Origin: Corticium candelabrum
Lineage: Eukaryota; Porifera; Homoscleromorpha; Homosclerophorida; Plakinidae
Assembly: GCF_963422355.1 (NCBI RefSeq)
Contig: NC_085086.1
Coordinates: 9,183,936-9,247,935, forward strand
Direction: 5' to 3'
DNA: 64,000 bases
The notes beneath the pieces are model-generated. The model ran no database searches. It saw only the letters and a program-made list of their open reading frames with translations, and was not told where the DNA came from. Positions 47,401-54,810 of the stretch are shown here, piece by piece; position 1 is the first letter of the stretch; every line of letters begins with the position of its first letter. A program made the position numbers and the translations under genes.

Positions 47401-47767
47401 AAAACCAAATGGTTAGTGTGTGGTACACACACATGGATGACAGCTGTATGTGAAAAATTCGAAAGATCTGAAGGCCACAAATGGTCATCCTTTAGCTCTC
47501 GTTATTTATGTTCCAAATGATCCCTCTTTAGCGCGCGTTATGGTAGACCGCAATTGGTTATTTATAGCGCGCGTTATGATAGGCCACGCCTATTTCTGAA
47601 TTGACATGCCACACATACACAGGTATATTAAGTTGTTGTTGCTGTTTAGGCAATAGTGTAGCTAACATTGAGTGTGAACTTACGTTTGTCGTGTTTTCTT
47701 TCTCTAGGATCCTGTGACTGCGAGTGCTGCTGGTCCCGGTTACGTGAGCTCTACGAGGTCGTCGTAG
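34529..47767 (+). CDS. HIF/SIM-like PAS-domain protein (5' part not found)
   Basis: Exons: 34529-34618, 34798-34986, 35573-35751, 41209-41315, 43723-43858, 44754-45825, 47708-47767. Phases are compatible throughout, though the 43723 acceptor is the least certain. The first two give PAS-A ([30 protein letters not shown]). FFCRMKC and GYKVVHCCGR match the linker typical of SIM/NPAS/HIF-alpha proteins. [18 protein letters not shown] and [19 protein letters not shown] with [10 protein letters not shown] form PAS-B. The 357-codon exon is Ser/Pro/His/Gln-rich, like a transactivation region, and ends [14 protein letters not shown]. These proteins normally dimerise with ARNT and bind DNA through a bHLH, but no bHLH exon was found upstream. 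TAA at 34583-34585 falls inside PAS-A. The gene is either damaged, misassembled at one base, or starts downstream. Confidence 0.75.
35062..35441 (+). repeat. (CA)n microsatellite in PAS-gene intron
   Basis: Long CA tracts are interrupted by CACAGA/CATGCA variants and a (TC)n block near 35355-35377. The His-Thr and Cys-Val frames over it are artefacts. Confidence 0.95.
35990..36775 (+). repeat. 38-bp satellite array (left part)
   Basis: The repeat unit is about 38 bp, AATACAATAGTCTAGTGTATT plus GTGAGATGCATCCCTCC. The first part contains an inverted repeat (AATACA...TGTATT). The array is interrupted by an inverted-repeat element (36111-36657), continues to 36775, then is broken by the retrotransposon and resumes at 40591. 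Confidence 0.8.
36111..36657. mobile_element. MITE with TACCGTATTCGCC inverted ends
   Basis: The left end TACCGTATTCGCCCGTAATA and the right end, whose reverse complement is TACCGTATTCGCCTGTAATA, give near-perfect inverted repeats of about 25 bp ending in AACGCC. Internal GCCCATGCCC-like motifs recur at both subterminal regions. No coding is recognised. It inserted into the satellite array. Confidence 0.8.
36776..40590 (+). mobile_element. Non-LTR retrotransposon with restriction-like endonuclease
   Basis: The element starts after ...CCAATACAATAGTC of a satellite unit and ends where the unit resumes with TGTATTGTGAGATGCAT. It has a 160-bp 5' leader, one long open frame (36936-40475) and a 115-bp 3' tail with AATAAA near 40576. 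There is no long poly(A). A single frame with endonuclease at the C-terminus is the layout of the R2/CRE/NeSL-like early-branching LINE groups, many of which are sequence-specific. Confidence 0.8.
36936..40475 (+). CDS. Retrotransposon polyprotein: zinc finger, reverse transcriptase, RLE
   Basis: This is one uninterrupted 1179-residue frame. The N-terminus has [18 protein letters not shown] (residues 6-23), a C2H2-like finger. The middle is low-complexity Ser/Thr/Pro. The reverse transcriptase has motif [14 protein letters not shown] (about residue 580), motif [13 protein letters not shown] and the catalytic FADD (about 682). The C-terminus has a CCHC knuckle [20 protein letters not shown] (about 993-1012), then RPDMLIW, ELTIPFE and KRKSERY (about 1070-1105), the pattern of the restriction-like endonuclease. 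In this family the product binds element RNA, nicks the target and primes reverse transcription. The lack of stops or frameshifts suggests a recent insertion that may be active. It lies inside a PAS-gene intron in the same orientation. Confidence 0.92.
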   Translation: MRRKRCPQCGRLFHSLRHHFLHCSVSNQSTTSSRIPHGTNLHQETLQECNVPVPPPVVTSVSVADINSYLSPFSSSTLHIDSQQYYQVSSTSLDHNYPVSEAKCVTSSVTANYATTDTITTNHNTADKATPTITSHGDIATQPGSASPPSGSSSTLPPNLNLTTTITSQLTPTVPSCTTGRCETIISADKSTSETKIPPRQHCGLSDVAKQNTFSSHCNNFLPRLRLPPASDVKMWSDVNDWVQSAVVPNVLEAVGVESKYQVIRERLYYGLKSRFGCHRSSTRKRKRKPANNQAQLDALRSTKNEVRRKFRQAKRQGASLAELTSFARQFHQLIRRHSKLKAVMNKRDLKSSARNANKRCSTNFWKFSKDLFSDDSDTSNVLPQFSADEAYTFFQSTYSKQSLPPPPVLPSGVSSPRPPSRDFDIRPFSTSEILKKIKSTRNSAAPSPLDGLSYLVFKMCPSLLPALLDLFNCCWLSASIPQLWKTGVIRLFAKPAASKDPHDPSLFRPIALTPCIGKIYTSMLKDRWCQFMLENKFFDTSIQKAFLPGICGTEEHQYKLRSAIADAKRSRHTLSICWLDFANAYGSVPHWLILQCFRLYHAPDHLLSVITNIYSNLQLQVSTVKWATSMLPCNIGVLQGDPFSVIVFNTVINTLVMMLKTQPFGYTLSGSSHKINALLFADDVTLVSKSPSGLQRLCNIVSDWCQWSQLTIKMSKSSCLGLSFNPKFHLRDPSVSISNESVPFLGSESFLFLGMPINGNLSDDNFKSSLISKAKTLMEKLDNCPVSCRWKLKLYQNGIFPRLSWYLSLLPLSPSWLQSELDRIVTSYLKKWCKLRRSACTAIFYLLPQNAGLGLPRLSTSSISLQSSKSARLLSSHDNCVRSLATSQAYNKSYSNRFSAFREAAKSLSETPGASAAKLSDITKSRLKEEHQKQLLARTKNLHVQGSIFRLENCSSDVWANVVSCLPGHQLSFVLNAVSDTLPSNANLVLWSKRSCDKCPLCHQRQTLLHVLNNCSVLLQCRHYNQRHDSVLSLLYNAAINHLPHQFNIFADLKDCEVKFPSDIIPTAQRPDMLIWNNHTLKFYVIELTIPFETNFFDANKRKSERYTDFMMTIKSKGFTCKQLNIQIGSRGFIDTPSLLPFLDVISIPPHNQRQLLSSIVKVTIEESCKIWLARNNI
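40591..41108 (+). repeat. 38-bp satellite array (right part)
   Basis: About 13 units and partial units of the AATACAATAGTCTAGTGTATT / GTGAGATGCATCC repeat. A larger internal duplication is visible (40591-40800 resembles 40810-40990). It stops 100 bp before the PAS-B exon at 41209. Confidence 0.85.
41395..42139 (-). pseudogene. RecQ-like helicase fragment on the opposite strand
   Basis: Reading down from 41868 the minus strand gives [20 protein letters not shown], then [16 protein letters not shown] (Walker A/motif I), then PVVLVVNS. After a one-base frame change near 41580, [20 protein letters not shown] and [14 protein letters not shown] continue the motif Ia-II region of RecQ helicases. 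An upstream piece (42139-41935, [18 protein letters not shown]) could be a preceding exon ending in GAG/GTACG. The DEAH box and C-terminal half are absent. It lies in a PAS-gene intron and looks like a captured or retro-inserted fragment. Confidence 0.6.
42155..42178. repeat. Short interstitial telomere-like (CCCTAA) repeat
   Basis: Four near-perfect CCCTAA units stand immediately before CAATCATAGTTTATTACTAA. Related but shorter CCCTAACC motifs precede or follow two similar AT-rich segments (41338-41395 and 43603-43655). It is too short to mark a chromosome end. Confidence 0.7.
42238..43591. mobile_element. hAT-like element with CAGTGTTCGAAATT ends
   Basis: The left end CAGTGTTCGAAATTCACAA is mirrored by the right end GGAATTTCAAACGCTG (reverse complement CAGCGTTTGAAATTCC). 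CAGTG-type termini are typical of hAT elements. The subterminal right end carries several ACTCGCCA motifs (43508-43575). No transposase is visible in the 1.35-kb interior, so it is probably non-autonomous. Confidence 0.5.
44272..44550 (+). repeat. (GTCTGT)n-type microsatellite in PAS-gene intron
   Basis: Degenerate GTCTGTTT/GTCAGTCT repeat. The Cys-Leu-Ser-Val frames over it are artefacts. Confidence 0.9.
46190..46513. mobile_element. Possible short TIR element with CAGGG ends
   Basis: The left end CAGGGACGGATACATGGGCA resembles the reverse complement of the right end, CAGGGATGGGCATCTGGGCA. It lies in the last PAS-gene intron next to a run of ATGACCAATGACC repeats (46139-46182). No coding was seen and the target duplication is unclear. 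Confidence 0.4.
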
Positions 47768-48544
47768 TCGAGACCGAGCTGTTACCATCCTGTCGTCTGG
47801 CAGTCGTGTGTTATGTACTTGTAGATGAATGTAGATTAGATGAGCAAGCTATAGAACGTTCAGGTATATCAAGAGAGACTATCAAACGCCATCACGTTGT
47901 GATGTTTTAGCTGTCACGAGAATGGACCCTCTCTTGTGCACATTTTTGATCGTGTTGATGCAGACTGTCAGTGGAGACTGGCCTGCTGGTGCAGCCGACT
48001 GGTTTTTCTATTGATAGATTCAATAGCATGTTTTATAGCGTTGTGGCTGTCTGTATTTTGCGATTCAATTTTGATTATAATTTTACTTGCATATAACAGC
48101 ATCTGAAGCCTTGGATTGTCTGACTTGTGGTGCGGTTAGGCGTTGGAAGGCACGTGCCTAACACACGTGGAAAGAAAGCGCGAGAAACTGGGTACGAGTT
48201 TATGATGCAGGTAAGTTTTACAAACGAAATAGTACTGATCATGTATGTAGTCTCGATATTTGTGTTTCATTCGAGTAATGCTATGGAAAACTTGACAGTG
48301 ACAATATTGTGTTTGCCCACTAACGCGCGCTAGGATGGACAGTATCACTAGTCCTGATATTTTTAAAGTAATTTAATTAATTAAAATTTATGCGGGCTTC
48401 AGTATTCTTTGAGTTATCAGAATAAGAAATTCTGTGTAACCTTTCTAAAATTCCAAGGCAGCCGTAGGCATTGCAGCAGTAATTGGAGAAAGGGAGAAGG
48501 TCGAAAAGCATGAGCAGACTGTCACTCAAGCAGGTGGCTTTCTA
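47768..48544. other. PAS-gene downstream region, no gene recognised
   Basis: Sequence after the PAS stop codon. Two TAGCGCGCGTTAT motifs lie just upstream in the last intron (47530-47577). No second gene, RNA or repeat is supported here. Confidence 0.45.
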
Positions 48545-50084
48545 CCAGCTCATTGTGGAAACTTTAAGATTATATAGTAAACTGTACGTGTTCGCCCTCA
48601 CTAGGAAATCTTCCTACACCTAATCTGCTCTTTCATCGAACTCAAATACCAACTAGAGCCTAACTCATCTAAGTGTGATATCTTGTTGTAATGTTTCATG
48701 GCAACTTTTGTATTACAGTGGCGTATCTAGGAGGAGTTCTTGAGAGGTTCGTTCCACCCAAAATTATGGACGTGGTTGATCGTCTAACCATATTTCCGAT
48801 AATAATGCCCCATCGGGGACTATTTTTCATAGTTCTAAAACACGAGGCACAGTTCGTGCATGGGGAATTATTATCTCACAAGAATATAGACTGTTGCGTT
48901 GTTCGTTTGCATGGCATCACACAACACAAGTACTCTACCCAATATAATCTTACAGCTACTCCCTGGATACTTTCGCTTCACTTAAGTCGTATTGCTGGTC
49001 TGTTGCCTACGTCTAATGCAATCCTTCATTCAGAAACGTTATGGTTTAATCTCCATCGTCACTCAGTCGTTCCATCTGGGTGTTCATTTCATCACAACCG
49101 TATACACACACTTGATAGACGCGATTGGGTTTGAATACTACCCCAGCTGGACACTAATCGAGCATAGAGCACTAATATTTATTATAGGCAAATATTAATA
49201 TTTGTGCACGGGCCACTATTTGTGGCTGAACATACGGTAGTCTAATAGAGTGACTTTATGTACAAAATTATACAGTACCGACATGATACATTGCTAATTA
49301 GCTAGCTAGTAAATCTACGTATATAGACATGTACAGTTGAAGTTCTTTGTGTTACAATAGGGATTTACGTTACTAATTAATATTACCCAAATTACAAAAT
49401 TTGGCTTATAATGCAGGATATGTTTTAATTTACTATACAACAATTACGTTAATAATAGGGATTTGGGTTACAATTGTAACCCAATTAGTAAGCCATTTAA
49501 ATTTATAAAGGATTTCCTTACTAGTTGATATGAATTATGTCCTACACTATGCCGTGGTTTAAAAGATCAATGCTTCAGACTACGTACTAAGTAGAGTATA
49601 TACTAGTATACACAACGTCTTAATTAATCAAAGTTGCAATTGGCAACAATAATTGTATATCTCTACTATATACGTAAGAGTTGATAAAACTGAATATTTC
49701 AAACAAATTAATATTAATTTAGAAAATAACACTAATTTTGATCTCATTTATATTAATTTTAAACCTCCTGTTTACGCCGCTGCGTATAATCCCGGATTGA
49801 AGACGAACGTTCGACAATCAGGTGATTTCCAGTGATCTCGAGTGATTTGAAGCTGCATCGCAAGCTCTACAACCGTGTTCGACAAGGTAATCCGAGTCGT
49901 GCAGCCTCACACTGTCAAGCACATAGAGAGACGACATGCACTGTTAACTCCTCCAACCTGCTGTTTGCGTCAAGTTTTTGAGATCATGAATTTTTAGTTA
50001 CCTGATGTGTCCTTTCTCGTTACGTACTTAGACCTTGTTGACTGTAAGAAAAAATTCGTAAAAACAGCGTTCACGTTTGTAGAA
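48545..50084 (+). other. 5' flank of gene 4
   Basis: It is co-linear with 10320-12110 behind gene 1. It contains MITE copy B (48784-49239) and, near 49800-49890, a CAATCAGGTGATTT...CGACAAGGTAATC block also seen upstream of gene 3. The promoter role is inferred only from position and conservation. Confidence 0.5.
48784..49239 (+). mobile_element. MITE-like repeat, copy B
   Basis: Same family and orientation as 11227-11627. The start TATTTCCGATAATAATGCCCC and end GGGCCACTATTTGTGGC...TACGGTA are imperfect inverted repeats. Confidence 0.55.
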
Positions 50085-53000
50085 ATGGTGTTGATTGGTG
50101 TGTGGGCGGTGCTCCTGCAGTGTTGGTTGATTACATCAGCGGCAGAAACAGGTTTAGTTAATGAACCAAAATTGGTATACGTAAACTAACCTTTACATTA
50201 AATTAGGTCTATACTTTGCGTGCTATAATGCAGCTGACAACGGGACGTCATACATTGGTCCAAAATCAACGTCAGTAAATCATAAAGATTATTTAACATA
50301 CTGTATTCCGAGAATAGTGCCGCATGCTCAAACTGTGCCCCGTGCTCAAATAATGGCCCATGGTGAGCCTATATAAAATAGTAATGCCCCGTGCTCCATT
50401 ACTGCCCCACTGGGGTAGTATTCAAACCCAGCTGGTTTTATATGCATGCCCGTCTATCAATGTGTACGGTTGTGGAGAAATGAATACCCAGATCTAGAAG
50501 CAGTGAGTGAAGATGAAGATTCAAAGTATGCAACAGACCAGTAATACGACTCCATTGATAACAAAAGTAACCAGAGAATAACAGTAAGATTAGATTAGGT
50601 AGTTTGATTGTGTAGTGTGATGGTATGCAAACGAACAATGCGACAGTCTCTATGCTTGCGAAATAATAATGGCCCATGCTAAAATACTGCCCTACGTTTT
50701 AGAACTATAAAAATATTGTACCGCATGGTGCACTGTTCCCGGAAATACCGTAAACGAGTTCCAAACTATGTATAAAGTAATATTACAGAAACTTTAACAA
50801 CTTGCGGCCAGACCGTTTGTGCGAGACACGAAGTGATCCAAGCAACCCTTGCCCATGTTATGGTACTAACGTATTGCTCAAAATCAAATTAGAAATCTAG
50901 GATTTAAAAATTAATTATAAATAGGCTATTCCTTGAGCTTGAAAAACATTACAACAACTTCGTCGCAGCCACGAAGAAATGAAAGAAATATCTTTTCATC
51001 AACAATATTGGCTAAAGATGGAAAGGTTGGAAAGAACTGGAAAGAGTGTTTTGTGTCAACTATTCGACACGAGAATGCTTGGTGGATGGCAGATTTAGGA
51101 GAAGAAATTGTCATCAACAGTGTTGGGTTTCTCCTAACAGAAGGCAGTATAAACAAGACTGAAAAAATTCAAATTGAACTTTCAAACAATAGCCATTTAT
51201 TTACATCGTGTGGAGATCTATGGACATGGAACATTTCAACAGATGGTATCGGTTATCGCACTTGCGCTGCTGCTGGTGGAATATGGGCACGATACGTCCG
51301 TATAAACAGCATTTTAAGCAACGACAATGTCTCTTATCTTGTTTTATGTGAAGTACAGATAAACAGCGGGGTCGTACCGTTGAGGCAGTGCAGACATCGT
51401 GACTTTCCTTTAGGCACAAATATGCCTTTCAAAGAAATGTTAAATGGAACAACATTAGAGGTTCAATGCAATGAAAGATATTGGCCCCGTTCAAAACAAC
51501 AGTTGACGTGCGGAATGTTTGGTTACTGGTCTAGTGTTGATTGCAAGAAAAGTGAGATTAGAAATACAATATTCGTGATTACCACAATTGATTAACATGT
51601 TATTGCTGTTTTAGTATCCAAGCTGGGCTTAAAGACTAACACTGAACACATTGAGCTTATTCCAGGCGTGTTTAGTACGTCAGGACTAACTTCAGTCGCC
51701 GAAAGCGCAATCGATGGTATCATACCGTCAGACAGTGGAGGAGAGCCTGAAAACTTCATGAAATGTGCAATAGCCAGTCTTTCCGACTTTACTCAACTTA
51801 GAGTAGATCTTTCAAATGAATACATAATAATGTCAATTAAGCTATATCTTCGTCAAGGGTTGCATCGACAAAAGCATCAAAATGGAATGAAGGTAACAGT
51901 TGAAGACAGAAATGGCAAAAAACATCAATGCGGAAACACATACAATTACCTTCAAGAACAAAATGCTAGTTTCGAATGCAAACATGGAATTCTTTCTCGT
52001 TTCATTCGCCTGACACTTCAGAAGAACCCAGGCGAGAAGTTTGCAATTCAAGTATGTGAATTGGAAGTGTTTGTAGGTAAGATTGATAATTAGTCTTTGT
52101 CTAACGTCTTTCAGCGTTTTGTTTAGTTAGTGAATGCGGAAATCCTCCTCCAATTCGTTTTTCTTCGCTTAACTTCCAGTCGGTCACGATCAAATCTCAG
52201 GCGACGTACGCCTGTATGCCCAACTACATGCCAACCTCTCCTCAAACCATTACATGTCTTAGTCACGGTAACTGGTCGTTGTCATTGTCTCCCTGTGGTA
52301 AGAACACATGCACCAAACTGTTATTTTCACTGCAATTGTTAAACCTTCTAAATTTTGTAGTTCCTTCATGTGACGTACCGCAAGACAGATTGAAGAACGC
52401 ATCTACTATGTTGCCCAACAAGACGAGACAGCCAGTTGGCAGTACAGTCAACTATACATGCGATAGCGGCTACGTGAATAAAGGCCAAAACAAGCTAACC
52501 TGCAATTCAAACGCAGAATGGGAAGGAGAAATAATCTGCCAAAGTTGAATTTTAGAACAACTTCAAATTAATTTTTTTTAATTTAGTTTTATTGTAGAAT
52601 TTTTTTGCGATCACATGCCTGCATTAAAGCATGGAAGAGTTGAAGGAAATAACAACCAGGTAATTTTTTCGTGTTTTTATGGCTACCGACTGAATAATGC
52701 GGGTAGCGCATATTGCGGAGAAAACAACACTTGGAGATATCTCAATAAACAACCTCCAACATGTCAAGGTATATAAATACATGTTAAGTCTAATAATATT
52801 GATGACAAATACAACTTCATTTTTTAGTTATGAAATGCCAACAATTCGAATTAGAAAACGGAAATGTACCAAAGCACAACCTGACAGTAAACAGTACTAT
52901 TAACTTTGCATGTAAGAAAGGCTACGAGAGGAAGGGCATCCGTTCACGTAAATGTGTCTCTAACACTACCACCGCTTTCTGGGACCCATCTGATTCGGTT

Positions 53001-53623
53001 TCATGCCAAGGTTCGTTAGAAATAGACAAACTTGATTTCTTTCCTTTGTACATCATTACCTAACTTTTAAAAAACAAATGAATAAATGATTTTTAAAAAA
53101 TTTAACAATTAATATTTTTATAGTTAAGTAAAAGATAGTATATCGAGAAGGCAAATTTATAGTAAATGATCCTAAAACATTTTTATGCAAAGCTGTTTTT
53201 ACAAAATGAATTTAGCAAGAGGGACAGCTGCATTTGCAGTTGTCATGCTCTTTGTACAAGTCTAAATATCACAATTTTAAATGTACTTTAAAAGATTGGC
53301 TGTACTCTATTCTCAATTTAAAAGGTGCCACAAGCCTGTTAATTAAACCTACCAATGGGTGAATTACTGGCCAAGAGTACACTTATTCTAAGATCATTTA
53401 TTTACACAAACGCAACTGATTTTTTCCAGTTACGCGGTGCGAGAAACTCACGCCATTGTTAAATTGGAATGTACAAACGCTTGATCTGACAGTGAACAGC
53501 AATATAGACTATGCTTGTAGGAAAAGATACATAAGAAAGGGCATCAACTCACGGACATGTCGTGCTAACCAGATCACAGCCTATTGGGACCCGCCTGACC
53601 ATACGAGTACTGTCTCGTGCTAA
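50085..53623 (+). CDS. Gene 4a: secreted kringle / F5/8C-like / CCP protein
   Basis: The signal-peptide exon is 50085-50151 (MVLIGVWAVLLQ...TSAAET). A kringle exon starts at 50207 (FACYNAADNGTSYIGP); its second half (about 50786-50865, SDPSNPCPCYG) is separated by an inserted MITE, so its splicing is uncertain. Then come 50925-51551 (first F5/8C/fucolectin-like domain, AWWMADLGEEIVINSVGFLL, plus a CCP), 51615-52076 (second such domain, ending FAIQVCELEVFVG), and CCP exons 52127-52297, 52361-52543, 52598-52768, 52828-53010 and 53430-53623, ending in TAA at 53621. Fucolectin-type F5/8C domains usually bind sugars, so this may act as a recognition arm. The stop stands where the sister exon has CAAG/GT, so it probably arose by loss of a splice donor. 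Confidence 0.75.
50299..50752 (-). mobile_element. MITE-like repeat, copy C, inside the kringle exon
   Basis: This is in reverse orientation to copies A and B. Its ends TACTGTATTCCGAGAATAGTG and the reverse complement of the right end, TACGGTATTTCCGGGAACAG, are clear. It separates the two halves of the gene 4 kringle module. Confidence 0.65.
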
Positions 53624-53769
53624 TGTTTGATTCAACTAGAAAATTCAGCTTTTTATAATTTTGTTATATTCTTAGCAAATATAAATTATCAGTCAGTCTT
53701 ATAATCGAATTGAGATGTCTGATAAAATATGAGAGTTCTAAACGTATGCACAAAATTGACAAAAAACTA

Positions 53770-54810
53770 CATCATAATGTCAAATTTATAGTAACAAAAA
53801 TGTATAATTGAAGTCTGCTGTTTAATTAATGAAATTGCAAAATATTTCTTTTTGAAAAATTTAGAAGGAATGGTAACACCTGCTGTACGTACAGGGAGGT
53901 CTTTTAATGCTTTTATCATTTGGTTCTTCTCTCAACTTGAAATCTTGCCGGACATACATATAACTGACACTTATAAAACTGCTAAGTTTTAGGAGCACTC
54001 AGTCTGCTGGTACAACGTATATCTCACGCAGAGGCGACGGAACCGAGGGCAGGAGGGGCGACTGCTCGTCCAATAAAGTCATCTCCACCACAATGCTAGA
54101 GCAAAATGTTTTGTATAATGGCATTTTTCAAAATCTCAAATTCAACTTCTTGTAGGGATCTATTATCCTAACTTGCGATATGACACAACTCGTTTATCGT
54201 TGAACGTCAAAAGAAATTGACACGAAAAATGCTGCTCTACTAGCAAGTTTTGCGTAGAAGATATCATTACTTTCCCCTCGCCTTCTGTACTACCTAGATG
54301 AAAGATCTGTCAGTGGCGTAGTAATAACATCCATGCAGGGTGGAGGGACAACCTATAGCTGCCATTAATGGAGTTCCTCATTTTCTTCCACCTGTAGCTC
54401 GCTTTCACTATAACCTATTTCAATTGCAGTGACAATTTGCTGTTGATTGCGGAGTCATGGCCACCATGAATCTCAGGGTTCCTATGCCTATTTCTCATCT
54501 CGCATGACTGCAACAGAAATCAATTTATGAAAGCATGGGTAACAGGGATGTCAGAAAACCACCGCGAGCTTTATGTATATGTGTACACGTTTTTCTGTTC
54601 TTTACATGAATAACAGTCTGCACAAGAGGTTGAGATAATACATCTTTTACCGGCATTTTAATTCAACTTTTTCTCATTTAATTAAAGAGATACTTGTAAA
54701 ACTAAACTAACTATACAATCATATATAGTAACACTCACTGTGACTGTATACTACAGACACATACAAATCACGTTTGTATAAAGCGGTTCTTGTGGTATTC
54801 TGTCTCTTAG
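53770..54810 (+). pseudogene. Decayed CCP units between gene 4a and 4b
   Basis: From 53770 the sequence is again homologous to gene 3 (from about 19905). It contains a broken A-type CCP (about 53992-54100), a B-type module with in-frame stops (54158-54305) and a further B-type tail near 54500-54570. None can be read through. Confidence 0.6.
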
